Positions 52,001-61,444 of a DNA stretch of 64,000 bases are shown one piece after another. The stretch is from NCBI RefSeq assembly GCF_002224645.1, contig NZ_CP022121.1, positions 1,680,501 through 1,744,500 on the forward strand, in the 5' to 3' direction. Below the pieces are notes generated by a model, which saw nothing but the letters and a program-made list of their open reading frames with translations, searched no databases and was not told where the DNA came from. Made by a program: the position numbers and the translations under genes. How positions within the stretch are numbered: the first letter of the stretch is position 1; every line of letters begins with the position of its first letter. Origin of the DNA: Dehalobacterium formicoaceticum. GTDB taxonomy: Bacteria; Bacillota; Dehalobacteriia; Dehalobacteriales; Dehalobacteriaceae.

Positions 52001-53127
52001 ATAAGATGCGCATAATGATTACAGGCGGCGGGACGGGAGGCCATATTTATCCTGCCCTGGCCATTGCTAAGGGATTACAGCAAAGAATACCGGAAGTGGA
52101 GCTTTTGTATGTGGGCACCAAGAAGGGTCTGGAGGCGGATATTGTACCCAAGGCCGGACTTCCTTTTCAAACGATTCCCGTGGAAGGCTTATCCCGCCCA
52201 TTTTCCTACCGTACCTTGGTAAGTGTAGGGAAAGCGGTTCAGGGCAGCCTTGCGGGCAGAAAAATAGTACGTCATTTTAAGCCTCATGTGGTGGTGGGGA
52301 CAGGGGGTTATGTGTGCGGCCCTTTGGTGTTGGCAGCAGCAACCATGGGAATTCCCACGGTCATTCATGAACAAAATGCTTTCCCGGGATTAACCAATCG
52401 CATTTTATCTTGTTTTGCCAGCAAAATATGTGTCACCTTTGAAGATGCCATCCCACATTTTCCTCGGAAAAAAAACATTGTCTTAACCGGATTGCCTGTG
52501 CGTGAAGAAATCATCACCAGAAAAAAGGATGATGGCCTGAAAAACTTAGGCTTGTCCAAAGGGAAGGTCACAGTGGTGGTAACAGGAGGCAGTCTGGGTG
52601 CCCGCAGTTTAAATTATGCCATGGCACCGATCTACCAAAGGTTTGAAAAGGAGAACAAGATCCAGTTCTATCACATTACCGGGCAGGCAGGATTTGAAGA
52701 AAGCCTGGCTTATTATGAAAAACATCAGATTAACTTATCGCAAAAGGAACGCTTTAAGATTGTGCCCTATCTCTATCAAATGGAAGATGCAATGGCCGCG
52801 GCTGATCTCATTATCGGACGAGCCGGAGCCTCCTTTCTTTCCGAAATCATGGTGCGGGGGATTCCTTCTATTCTGGTTCCATACCCTTATGCGGCAGCCA
52901 ATCATCAGGAATATAATGCCCGGGCCATGGAAAAACGGGGCGCGGCCACTGTAATCCTGGATCAGGATTTGGGCGCAGGGAAATTGCTGCCCACCTTGGA
53001 AACAATTCTTAATCAGGATTTCCGGCGGGTTGAAATGGGTAAAGCAGCGCAGCAAATGGGCAGAATAAACGCCCTGAATGATATCATCAAAACGATTGCA
53101 GAAATCAGTAAAACAGAACATAAATAG
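51997..53127 (+). CDS. murG: Lipid II synthase MurG (GlcNAc transferase)
   Basis: 376-aa membrane-associated glycosyltransferase (GT28) that adds N-acetylglucosamine to lipid I. Motifs: MITGGGTGGHIYPALAIA, GTGGYVCGPLVLAA, HEQNAFPGLTNRIL, TGGSLGARSLN and ADLIIGRAGASFLSEIMVRGIPSILVPYP. GTG at 51997 overlaps the ftsW stop; ATG at 52006, three codons later, is the alternative start. Confidence 0.95.
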   Translation: MNKMRIMITGGGTGGHIYPALAIAKGLQQRIPEVELLYVGTKKGLEADIVPKAGLPFQTIPVEGLSRPFSYRTLVSVGKAVQGSLAGRKIVRHFKPHVVVGTGGYVCGPLVLAAATMGIPTVIHEQNAFPGLTNRILSCFASKICVTFEDAIPHFPRKKNIVLTGLPVREEIITRKKDDGLKNLGLSKGKVTVVVTGGSLGARSLNYAMAPIYQRFEKENKIQFYHITGQAGFEESLAYYEKHQINLSQKERFKIVPYLYQMEDAMAAADLIIGRAGASFLSEIMVRGIPSILVPYPYAAANHQEYNARAMEKRGAATVILDQDLGAGKLLPTLETILNQDFRRVEMGKAAQQMGRINALNDIIKTIAEISKTEHK

Positions 53128-53217
53128 ACCGGGGTCACACTCTGATCTTCGCGGCATATGATATTTGTATGCTACGAAATTTTTCAGATTCCTGCGTCTC
53201 TGAGAGGAGAAGGCAAT

Positions 53218-54630
53218 ATGAATTTAACTAAAAGCCCCATTCATTTCATCGGTATTGGGGGCATCGGCATGAGCGGCATTGCAAGGATCATACTGCAATT
53301 AGGCGGGAAGGTTTCCGGAACTGATATGAAGGAATCCGAAACGACCAGGCAGTTACGGGATATGGGCGGGGAGATTTTTATCGGTCATGATGCAGCCCGT
53401 ATCGGCCAGGATGTGGAAACCGTTGTTTTTTCGTCCGCGATTACAGGAGATAATCCGGAAATGACGGAAGCAAAACGCCGTGGTCTGCAGATTTTGCCCC
53501 GAGCAGAAATGCTGGCTCAGTTGATGGCCCGACAGGAAAGTATTGCCGTAGCCGGTGCCCATGGGAAAACCACGACCACTGCAATGATTTCCCTGATGTT
53601 GGAAATCAATGGTTTGGACCCTACCATCATTATTGGCGGCGTCTTAAAACAGATTGGCAGCAATGCAAAATTAGGACTGGGCAAATATCTGGTGGCGGAA
53701 GCAGATGAAAGTGACGGTTCCTTTCTCAAGCTCTTTCCCAAAATGGCGGTGATTACCAATATCGAGAATGACCATCTTGATTACTACCGCTCCGTGCAGA
53801 ATATCGTCACCGCTTTTGTTCAATTTGTCGAGCAGCTTCCCCAAGACGGTTTTGCCGTGATTTGCCTTGATAACGAACCCTTAAGGGAAATCATGGCTAA
53901 GGTTCCGGCAAACTATATTACATATGGGATTGAACATCCGGATGCGGATTACCGGGCGGAAAACATGGAGTTCAGCGGTACCCATTCCAGAAGTGATATT
54001 TTTTATCGGGGCGAAAAATTAGGTTCCATGGAGCTCCGGGTGCCGGGGAGACATAATGTATTAAATGCTTTGGGTGCCATTGCCCTAGGTCTAAAGTTAG
54101 GACTTACCTTTGAACAGGCGGCGGCCGGATTAAAAGAATTCACCGGGGCCAAGCGGCGTTTTGATTTTATTGATGAGGTGGCAGGGATTACGGTTTATGA
54201 TGATTATGCCCACCACCCCACAGAATTAAAGGCAACCTTAAGTGCTGCCAAAGCCGCCGGTTTTCAAAGGACTATTGCCATTTTTCAACCCCATCGTTAC
54301 AGCAGAACGAAATTATTGCAATTCGAATTCGGGGAATCTTTTTCCGGTGCCGACCTGGTGATCATCAACGAAATATACTCGGCCTCGGAGAAACCTATGC
54401 CTGGTGTTTCCGCTCAGCTGATTGTGCGGGCCATAAAAAATTCAAATCCTGACCTGGAAGTAGTTTTCTGTGCAACAGAGGATGAGATTGTGGAGTTTTT
54501 GTGCCGGGAGGGAAAACCGGGGGATTTAATTATTACCATGGGAGCAGGAAACATCCGTCAGGCCGGGATTCATTTTGCTGAGGCCTATCGGGCCTTAAAA
54601 GGAACCGACAGCTGGGCTGAAGGGGATTAG
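53218..54630 (+). CDS. murC: UDP-MurNAc:L-alanine ligase
   Basis: 470-aa Mur ligase adding the first residue of the stem peptide. Motifs: HFIGIGGIGMSGIARI, AVAGAHGKTTTTAMISLML, VAEADESDGSFL, NIENDHLDYY, YDDYAHHPTELKATL and FQPHRYSRT. ATG at 53218 is selected because AGGAGAAGG precedes it; the reading frame open since 53158 has no ribosome binding site. The separate murB gene that often follows is not here. Confidence 0.96.
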   Translation: MNLTKSPIHFIGIGGIGMSGIARIILQLGGKVSGTDMKESETTRQLRDMGGEIFIGHDAARIGQDVETVVFSSAITGDNPEMTEAKRRGLQILPRAEMLAQLMARQESIAVAGAHGKTTTTAMISLMLEINGLDPTIIIGGVLKQIGSNAKLGLGKYLVAEADESDGSFLKLFPKMAVITNIENDHLDYYRSVQNIVTAFVQFVEQLPQDGFAVICLDNEPLREIMAKVPANYITYGIEHPDADYRAENMEFSGTHSRSDIFYRGEKLGSMELRVPGRHNVLNALGAIALGLKLGLTFEQAAAGLKEFTGAKRRFDFIDEVAGITVYDDYAHHPTELKATLSAAKAAGFQRTIAIFQPHRYSRTKLLQFEFGESFSGADLVIINEIYSASEKPMPGVSAQLIVRAIKNSNPDLEVVFCATEDEIVEFLCREGKPGDLIITMGAGNIRQAGIHFAEAYRALKGTDSWAEGD

Positions 54631-54790
54631 AAAAATTACATAGGGCATAAGGTGACCTTAAGGGTCATTTGCGCATAGAATGGCATAAACAGAGTTCTTG
54701 GCATCAGGAGGATTTGATAATCCATTTGATGGTTAGAAATTGGATGCACATATGAGTAGAAGCAAGGTAACCGATGGGGGTGCAGCTAAT

Positions 54791-56119
54791 TTGGAAAGAT
54801 ATGTCATCAGGGGAGGAACCCGGTTACAGGGAATGGTTGATGTGTGCGGGGCAAAAAATGCTGTCTTACCGGTTTTGGCAGCAACGCTGCTCTGCCCCGA
54901 AACCTGTGTCATTCATAATGTTCCTTTATTGCAGGATGTGTTTTTAATGGTGGATATTCTGGAGCATCTGGGCGCCCAGGTAAAATGGGAAAAGAATACC
55001 TTGATCATTAAAGCTGAGACCATTAATCCCACCCAGGTTCCGGAGGAAATCATGAAAAAAATGCGGGCCTCTAATCTGGTCATGGGCTCTTTGTTAAGCA
55101 GGTTCCGGTATGCCAGGATTCCTTTTCCCGGAGGATGCGCTATTGGATCCCGCCCGATGGATTACCATATTAAAGGAATTCGTCAGCTGGGCGCAGCCAT
55201 CGACGAATCCAACGGCTACATTGAGGCCTCTGCTGAAAAGCTCCGAGGAAATGAAATTTATTTTGATTTTCCCAGCGTTGGCGCCACAGAAAATGTGATG
55301 ATGGCAGCAGTTCTGGCTTCCGGAGAGACAGTGATCAGAAATGCGGCCCGGGAACCGGAAATTGTCGATTTGGCCAATTTTCTGATCAAAATGGGGGCCA
55401 AAATAACAGGAGCCGGCTGCAGTACTATTTATGTGACAGGTGTTAAGCGCTTGCACGGAGTTGAACATCCGGTGATCCCGGACCGGATTGTGGCGGGAAC
55501 TTATATGCTGGCTGCAGCCATTACCGGGGGAGATCTTATTCTCAGAAATGCAATGGCTGAGCACTTGGAACCACTTATTGCCAAGCTCAGGGCTTCCGGT
55601 ATATCAGTACGCAAAAACGGCCAGGGGATTCAGATCCGGGGAACACCCAATATGAAAGCCGTAGATATCAAGACGATGCCCTATCCGGGATTTCCTACGG
55701 ATATCCAGCCGCAAATGATGGCTTTGCTGACTCTGACCCAGGGCACCTCTATTATCCTGGAAAATATCTTTGAAAACCGGTTTAAGCATACCGACGAGCT
55801 CAGGCGGATGGGTGCTCAGATCACCGTGGAAGGCAGAATGGCAGTGATCAAAGGGGTAAAAAGTCTTTATGGAGCCGAGGTTGAAGCTACCGATTTACGT
55901 GCCGGTGCCGCGTTGGTGTTAGCGGGCTTAGCGGCGGAAGGAACGACGGTCATCCATCATATCGAACATATTGACAGAGGGTATCATGCCTTGGAAGAAA
56001 AATATCGTGCCATCGGGGCAAATATTATCAGAGAAAGATCCAAGGATTCAACCTTGGAGCCACCCTCTCTCTACCCTTCTCCGGAAGATAAAAATGAAGG
56101 GATATACTGTAAAACATAA
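54791..56119 (+). CDS. murA: UDP-N-acetylglucosamine 1-carboxyvinyltransferase
   Basis: 442-aa enzyme of the first committed peptidoglycan step, target of fosfomycin. GGTRLQGMVDVCGAKNAVLPVLAATLL opens the fold; the active cysteine is in FPGGCAIGSRPMDYH; later PGFPTDIQPQMMALLTL, FENRFKHTDELRRMGA and DLRAGAALVLAGLAAEG. TTG at 54791 aligns with the family start and has GGGGGTG eight bases upstream. ATG at 54752 is an alternative adding 13 residues. The C-terminal 25 residues (RSKDSTLEPPSLYPSPEDKN) extend beyond the fold. Confidence 0.94.
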   Translation: MERYVIRGGTRLQGMVDVCGAKNAVLPVLAATLLCPETCVIHNVPLLQDVFLMVDILEHLGAQVKWEKNTLIIKAETINPTQVPEEIMKKMRASNLVMGSLLSRFRYARIPFPGGCAIGSRPMDYHIKGIRQLGAAIDESNGYIEASAEKLRGNEIYFDFPSVGATENVMMAAVLASGETVIRNAAREPEIVDLANFLIKMGAKITGAGCSTIYVTGVKRLHGVEHPVIPDRIVAGTYMLAAAITGGDLILRNAMAEHLEPLIAKLRASGISVRKNGQGIQIRGTPNMKAVDIKTMPYPGFPTDIQPQMMALLTLTQGTSIILENIFENRFKHTDELRRMGAQITVEGRMAVIKGVKSLYGAEVEATDLRAGAALVLAGLAAEGTTVIHHIEHIDRGYHALEEKYRAIGANIIRERSKDSTLEPPSLYPSPEDKNEGIYCKT

Positions 56120-56129
56120 TTTAAATTGG

Positions 56130-56151
56130 AAGCACGCAGGTGCTTTTTTTT
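56130..56151 (+). terminator. Terminator between murA and ftsQ
   Basis: AAGCAC pairs with GTGCTT around GCAG and is followed by eight T. Confidence 0.75.
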
Positions 56152-56221
56152 AATGGTTTTCAGGACAAGACAACAGGAAAGATGTTATAATAATGGTTAA
56201 TGAGTCGTTGAGGTGATTTTC

Positions 56222-56989
56222 ATGGAAGAGGGTAAAAGGGTCCGTTATGTACGTCGGAAAAATCGTCCGGGAAACGTCAAATGGCTGATCAAGACCTTAA
56301 TCCTGGTCTTTTGTTTGTTTTCCGGATATTATTTTATTCATTCCTCTTTTTTTGCAATATCCTCCATTGAGGTGTTGGGGATCAAGGAACTGACTTCAGC
56401 GCAGATCGTAGCTTTGTCCGGTTTATCAAAAGGAGAGAATATTTTTCAAATCGATCGCAGTGCTGCAGAAAGTAAGATTGCTCTCAACACGATGGTTGCC
56501 GGTGTGGAGGTAAAAAGAAAATTACCCCGCTCTATCCAAATAAACATTTTGGAACGAGTCCCGGTGGCTTTGATTCCGGTGACCGGGGGACTGATCGAGA
56601 TTGATCATGAGGGGCTGGTGTTAAAAAAGGTAAGCCAAATCAATCAGGAGTCACGGACGATTATTACCGGTATGGATATTCCCAGTACCATGGCAGTGGG
56701 CAAAAAGGTTTCTTCTGAGAAATTGGAAATGGGTTTAGCTATGATCGCCCAAATGGATGAAGAGGCCAGAAAAACCATTGCCGAAATAAATGTTTTTAAC
56801 CCTCAAAAAATTCTTGCTTATACTGTGGAGGGAACAGAAGTACGTTTTGGAAACCAAGAAGATTTCCAGGAAAAATTTACAAGATTCTTGCAGGTGCTTA
56901 AAGAAGTAAAGGATGGGGATCAATTAAAAAACATTGAATATATTGATGTAAGTTTCAGTGGCAAACCAGTGATTTTTTATCGAAAATGA
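56222..56989 (+). CDS. ftsQ: Cell division protein FtsQ/DivIB
   Basis: 255-aa bitopic protein. A basic cytoplasmic tail (RVRYVRRKNRPGNVK) leads to a membrane helix at about 22-42, a POTRA domain (ISSIEVLGIKELTSAQIVALSGLSKGENIFQI) and the beta domain with ERVPVALIPV and TGM-type segments. It scaffolds FtsL/DivIC at the septum. ATG at 56222 has GAGGTG six bases upstream; the GTG at 56213 is part of that site. Confidence 0.9.
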   Translation: MEEGKRVRYVRRKNRPGNVKWLIKTLILVFCLFSGYYFIHSSFFAISSIEVLGIKELTSAQIVALSGLSKGENIFQIDRSAAESKIALNTMVAGVEVKRKLPRSIQINILERVPVALIPVTGGLIEIDHEGLVLKKVSQINQESRTIITGMDIPSTMAVGKKVSSEKLEMGLAMIAQMDEEARKTIAEINVFNPQKILAYTVEGTEVRFGNQEDFQEKFTRFLQVLKEVKDGDQLKNIEYIDVSFSGKPVIFYRK

Positions 56990-57144
56990 TCGGAATTCTG
57001 CCATATTCGGGGCTATTTTACCAATAAAAAATAACGGTTTTTTGCAGGGAATTAGAAATTTATGTGGAACTTAAATGTTTAGTCATAAATTTTTCAGCCG
57101 AGTAGAAAATATTTTCGGTGTCGTACCGAAAAGGGGTGCGAGAA

Positions 57145-58380
57145 TTGGACAACTATAATTTAGTGGCAGGTTTAGATATTGGAGCTGCCAAAACCGTTAT
57201 TTTAGTAGGAGAAATGAATGATCACGGTGAATTGAATATAATCGGAGCCGGAGAACATTCTACTCAAGGTCTGAGGAAGGGCAGTATCGTTGATATTGAA
57301 GGTGTGACAAATACCATTCGCCAGGCTTTGGCACAAGCGGAACGCATGTGTGACTGCCATTTGCGTAATGTCTATCTGGCGGTTACCGGAACCCATCTTT
57401 CATCTATGAACAATAAAGGTGTCATCGCCATTACCAATAGAAACAGAGAAATTTCTTCCGATGATGTGACCCGGGTACTGCAGGCCTCTAAGGTGGTGGC
57501 TTTACCTCAGGATCGCAAGATCATACATATCCATCCCCGGCAATATACAGTAGACGGCCATGAAGGCATTGTGGATCCTGTTGGGATGGCAGGTGCTCGT
57601 TTGGAAGTGGAAATAAACATTGTCAGTGCATCCGGAACGGCATTACAGAACCTTTTACGCTGTGTCAATAAAGCAGGATTGCAGGAAGAAGAACTTTTGC
57701 CCGCCGGCCTTGCTTCCGCTGAAGCGGTACTCTTACCTGAGGAAAAGGATTTAGGCTGTCTGCTGGTTGATATTGGCGGCAGCGTCACGGATTGTGCCAT
57801 CTTTGATCAGGGTCGCTTATGGGCATCCAGTGTTATTCCGGTAGGAGGCAATTTGATCACTAATGATATTGCTATTGGTTTGAGAATACCGGTGGAATTA
57901 GCGGAAGAAATAAAAATAGATCACGGTTGTGTTTCCCACAGTTTGGTGATCGCTCAGGAAACCATCGCTTTACCGGATATTATTGTTCAGGAAACCAAAA
58001 AGGTTGCTCCGAAGACATTGACCGGAATTATTGAACCGCGCATGCGGGAAATCTTATCTTTAATTAAGGATGAGGTTAAAAGAGTCGGATATCGGGGTGT
58101 GTTTCCCGGTGGGATGATTATCACCGGGGGCGCTGCACAGCTTACGGGACTGGCAGAACTGGCAGCAGAAGAAATGGATCTGCCGGTTAGAATCGGTTAT
58201 CCCAAGGAGATCAAAGGCGTCAGTGAAGCAGTGCATAGTCCGGCTTATGCCACTGCAGCCGGCTTGGTTTTGTATGGAGCCGGTAACCTGTCTTATCTTC
58301 AGGCTGCACCTGCAGGAGAACGTTTTTTCGGTGGAGTAGTTAACAGGGTAAAGCACCTGTTTGGTGATTTTTTTGCATAA
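57145..58380 (+). CDS. ftsA: Cell division protein FtsA
   Basis: 411-aa actin-like ATPase tethering FtsZ to the membrane. Motifs: NLVAGLDIGAAKTVILVGE (phosphate 1), LRKGSIVDIEGVTNTIRQAL (domain 1C region), LVDIGGSVTDCAIF (phosphate 2), IVPVGGNLITNDIAIGLR-type segment and MIITGGAAQLTGL (adenosine). The C-terminal amphipathic end RFFGGVVNRVKHLFGDFFA fits the membrane-targeting helix. TTG at 57145 is preferred for its AAGGGGTG site. Confidence 0.94.
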   Translation: MDNYNLVAGLDIGAAKTVILVGEMNDHGELNIIGAGEHSTQGLRKGSIVDIEGVTNTIRQALAQAERMCDCHLRNVYLAVTGTHLSSMNNKGVIAITNRNREISSDDVTRVLQASKVVALPQDRKIIHIHPRQYTVDGHEGIVDPVGMAGARLEVEINIVSASGTALQNLLRCVNKAGLQEEELLPAGLASAEAVLLPEEKDLGCLLVDIGGSVTDCAIFDQGRLWASSVIPVGGNLITNDIAIGLRIPVELAEEIKIDHGCVSHSLVIAQETIALPDIIVQETKKVAPKTLTGIIEPRMREILSLIKDEVKRVGYRGVFPGGMIITGGAAQLTGLAELAAEEMDLPVRIGYPKEIKGVSEAVHSPAYATAAGLVLYGAGNLSYLQAAPAGERFFGGVVNRVKHLFGDFFA

Positions 58381-58410
58381 GAAAAGTGAGAACGTTAAGG
58401 AGGATTATGA

Positions 58411-59463
58411 ATGCTTGAATTTGATGATTATGAAATTGCACAATTCGCTAAAATAAAAGTTGTCGGTGTTGGGGGCGGCGGAAATAATGCAGTAAACCGA
58501 ATGATCAAAAGTAATCTAAAAGGTGTGGAGTTCATTGGCGTCAATACGGACGCCCAGGCCTTACAGCACTCCCATGCCGAAGTAGTGGTGCAGATTGGCA
58601 ATAAACTGACCAAAGGCTTGGGTGCCGGGGCCAATCCGGAGATTGGCAAGAAAGCAGCGGAAGAATCACGGGAAGAATTATCCTCAATATTAAATGGTGC
58701 CGATATGGTTTTTGTCACCGCCGGTATGGGCGGCGGTACCGGCACAGGAGCAGCGCCGATCGTAGCTGAAGTAGCGAAAGAATTAGGCGCCCTTACCGTG
58801 GGCGTTGTGACGCGGCCATTTACCTTTGAAGGCCGGCGCCGAGCTCAGCAGGCTGAAGCGGGAATTACCGATTTAAAAAGTAAAGTGGATACCCTGATTA
58901 CGATTCCTAATGATAAATTGCTGCAGGTTATTGATAAGAAAACAACCATCACTGATGCCTTTGTCATCGCCGATGATGTGCTGCGTCAAGGTGTTCAGGG
59001 CATCTCCGACTTAATTGCTGTACCGGGACTGATTAATCTGGACTTTGCCGACGTAAAGACCATTATGAAAGAAGCCGGCTCCGCCCTGATGGGTATCGGA
59101 TCGGCAACAGGCGATAATAGAGCCGCCGAGGCGGCCAAAGCGGCCATCTCCAGCCCCTTGTTAGAGACCTCCATTACCGGGGCCAAGGGCGTATTATTAA
59201 ACATCACCGGTTCCAGCAGCTTAAGCCTCTTTGAAGTTAATGAGGCAGCGGAAATCATTGCGGCCGCTTCGGATCCGGAAGCCAACATTATTTTTGGTGC
59301 CGTCATTGATGATAACATTGATGATTCCATCCGGGTGACGGTGATCGCAACCGGATTCGACGGCAGAAGCGTGAAAAAAATTGAAACACCTGATAATGTG
59401 GATCTCAAATCATTTACCGTAGATGATTTGGACATTCCCGCATTTTTGCGCAGAAAAATTTAA
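58411..59463 (+). CDS. ftsZ: Cell division protein FtsZ
   Basis: 350-aa tubulin-like GTPase of the Z-ring. [17 protein letters not shown], the tubulin signature [58 protein letters not shown] and the T7 loop region [15 protein letters not shown]. It ends with a short linker and the C-terminal peptide [12 protein letters not shown] that binds FtsA and SepF. AAGGAGG precedes the ATG. A strong terminator follows. Confidence 0.98.
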   Translation: MLEFDDYEIAQFAKIKVVGVGGGGNNAVNRMIKSNLKGVEFIGVNTDAQALQHSHAEVVVQIGNKLTKGLGAGANPEIGKKAAEESREELSSILNGADMVFVTAGMGGGTGTGAAPIVAEVAKELGALTVGVVTRPFTFEGRRRAQQAEAGITDLKSKVDTLITIPNDKLLQVIDKKTTITDAFVIADDVLRQGVQGISDLIAVPGLINLDFADVKTIMKEAGSALMGIGSATGDNRAAEAAKAAISSPLLETSITGAKGVLLNITGSSSLSLFEVNEAAEIIAAASDPEANIIFGAVIDDNIDDSIRVTVIATGFDGRSVKKIETPDNVDLKSFTVDDLDIPAFLRRKI

Positions 59464-59481
59464 TATGATTTAAGATGAAGG

Positions 59482-59512
59482 AAAAACCGATTCTCAGGAA
59501 TCGGTTTTTTTT
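59482..59512 (+). terminator. Terminator after ftsZ
   Basis: AACCGATTC pairs with GAATCGGTT, followed by eight T. Confidence 0.92.
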
Positions 59513-59635
59513 ATCTTCATTTTCAGTAAATGATTATGGATCAGAATTTGGTCCTTGAAAGAAATTGATCGATTTATGAGGGATATTTTCCCATATATCA
59601 GGCGTCAAATGACAAGTTTTTGTAACTCAATTTAT

Positions 59636-59659
59636 TATAATGAATATGTCCTTGACGAA
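59636..59659 (+). promoter_or_regulatory. Candidate promoter elements and Spo0A box before spoIIGA
   Basis: TATAAT at 59636-59641 has ATGACA 21 nt upstream, a long spacing like the Spo0A-dependent spoIIG promoter of Bacillus. TGACGAA at 59653-59659 matches the 7-mer Spo0A box TGNCGAA. Short motifs; tentative. Confidence 0.4.
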
Positions 59660-59737
59660 GAATAGGCTCATGGATCTGTACATATATTGATATAGAGTTT
59701 AGATATGCCTTTCCAAGGGAAAAGAAAGGTGATGGGC

Positions 59738-60637
59738 ATGGGATCAACCTATATTGTTTATGCAGATGTACTTTTCATCACGAATTTTTTGCTTGATTAC
59801 GTTATTCTTTGGGCGACAGCCCGGTTCGGTCATTTTGGAACAAGTCATTTACGCATCTTTTTCGGTGCTTTACTGGGTGCTTGTTATGGTGTTTTGATGA
59901 TTTATCCGGAGCTGGAATTTCTCTATGAGCTAACCATTAAGGTGCTTTTTTCTTTTTTAATCGTGATTTTGGTCTTTCCTCGCTTAACGATTAAAAAATA
60001 CCTCCAGGCCACAGCCTGCTTTTATGGGATCAGCTTTGCCATGGCCGGTGCCGTATTGGGAGGAAGCTCTTTTTTGTCAAAGAGTCCGGATCTCTTTCAA
60101 TTTCTTAACATCAAAAGTACCGCCCTTATTTTTGGCGTCGCCATGGCGGTGATTTTAGGACGCTGGGGGTTGATTTATTTGCGGCGCCATTGGCAAAAAA
60201 GTCAGTTCAAAATCTCAGTGGAGGTCTTCATCGATAAAAAATCTTTGACTTTGGAAGCCTTAATTGATACGGGAAATGATTTGAAAGACCCCTTAAGCCG
60301 AAAACCTGTTATCATCGTGGAATATCAAGCCATAAAAAAAATGCTCCCTGTCGATTTTCAACAATGCTTTGAAAGATATGGGGGTGATGATGTGACAAAA
60401 GTATTGGAAAACTGCAATAATGCAAGCTGGATTACCCAGGTACGTATGGTTCCCTTTCATTCTATCGGTAAACATCATGGTATGCTTTTGGGATATAAAC
60501 CGGATTTAGTGGTGCTTTTTGGGCAAGAGAAAATTGTTACCAAAGATGTCATGATCTGCCTTTATCATAAGCCCTTGAGTACTTCCGGAGCTTATCGGGC
60601 GGTCTTGAATCCTGAAGTATTTGAAAGAGCGGCTTAA
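59738..60637 (+). CDS. spoIIGA: Sporulation sigma-E factor processing peptidase SpoIIGA
   Basis: 299-aa membrane aspartic protease that cleaves pro-sigma-E in the mother cell after the SpoIIR signal. Five transmembrane helices occupy residues 1-145 (YIVYADVLFITNFLLDYVILWA...). The cytoplasmic protease domain has the catalytic LEALIDTGNDLKDPLSRKPV. ATG at 59738 has AAAGGTG six bases upstream. Just ahead of sigE on the same strand, the usual arrangement. Confidence 0.92.
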   Translation: MGSTYIVYADVLFITNFLLDYVILWATARFGHFGTSHLRIFFGALLGACYGVLMIYPELEFLYELTIKVLFSFLIVILVFPRLTIKKYLQATACFYGISFAMAGAVLGGSSFLSKSPDLFQFLNIKSTALIFGVAMAVILGRWGLIYLRRHWQKSQFKISVEVFIDKKSLTLEALIDTGNDLKDPLSRKPVIIVEYQAIKKMLPVDFQQCFERYGGDDVTKVLENCNNASWITQVRMVPFHSIGKHHGMLLGYKPDLVVLFGQEKIVTKDVMICLYHKPLSTSGAYRAVLNPEVFERAA

Positions 60638-60694
60638 GGTGAAAGCGTGAATCATACGAACGGTTAGTGGATGATAACAAAGGAGGATAACAAG

Positions 60695-61423
60695 GTGCAA
60701 AGAAACTGGATCAAAGTTAAATTTGCCATGGAGGTAGGATATCTGCGTATTCTGCAGAAACTGCACATGGAAGCAGATATCTTTTATGTGGGGAGCAGTG
60801 AAGCGCTGCCGCCCCCTTTAAGCAGCGATGAAGAGATCTTTTTGCTATCCCGCCTGGAATTGGGGGATCAGTCGGTAAAAGAGGTCTTAATAGAAAGAAA
60901 TCTGCGTTTAGTTGTTTATATTGCCCGTAAGTTCGAAAACACGGGTGTGGGAATTGAGGATCTGGTTTCTATCGGCACCATTGGTCTCATTAAGGCAGTT
61001 AATACCTTTGATCCCGGAAAAAAGATTAAGCTGGCCACTTACGCTTCCCGCTGCATTGAAAACGAAATTTTGATGCATTTGCGGCGTACCAATAAAACCC
61101 GTTCAGAAGTTTCCTTTGATGAACCTTTAAACATCGATTGGGATGGCAATGAATTATTACTCTCTGATGTTTTAGGCACGGAAAATGATGTGATTTACAA
61201 ATCTATTGAAGAAGAGGTGGAGAAGAAGCTTTTAAATACCGCTATGACTAAATTAAACCCTCGGGAAAAGAAAATCATGGAGCTGCGTTTCGGTCTCGGG
61301 GATGGGGTCGAGAAAACCCAAAAAGAAGTAGCTGATTTTTTGGGGATTTCTCAATCCTATATTTCCCGCCTGGAAAAAAGAATCATTAAAAGACTGAAAA
61401 AGGAGATTCATAAAATGGAATGA
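60695..61423 (+). CDS. sigE: RNA polymerase sporulation sigma factor sigma-E (pro-form)
   Basis: 242-aa mother-cell sigma factor. The pro-peptide is followed by [18 protein letters not shown], which matches the region around the SpoIIGA cleavage site. Region 2: [60 protein letters not shown]; region 4: [51 protein letters not shown] at 60695 has AAAGGAGG eight bases upstream; an ATG eight codons earlier overlaps nothing better. Confidence 0.95.
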   Translation: MQRNWIKVKFAMEVGYLRILQKLHMEADIFYVGSSEALPPPLSSDEEIFLLSRLELGDQSVKEVLIERNLRLVVYIARKFENTGVGIEDLVSIGTIGLIKAVNTFDPGKKIKLATYASRCIENEILMHLRRTNKTRSEVSFDEPLNIDWDGNELLLSDVLGTENDVIYKSIEEEVEKKLLNTAMTKLNPREKKIMELRFGLGDGVEKTQKEVADFLGISQSYISRLEKRIIKRLKKEIHKME

Positions 61424-61444
61424 GAACTGGAAATGAGAAAATAG

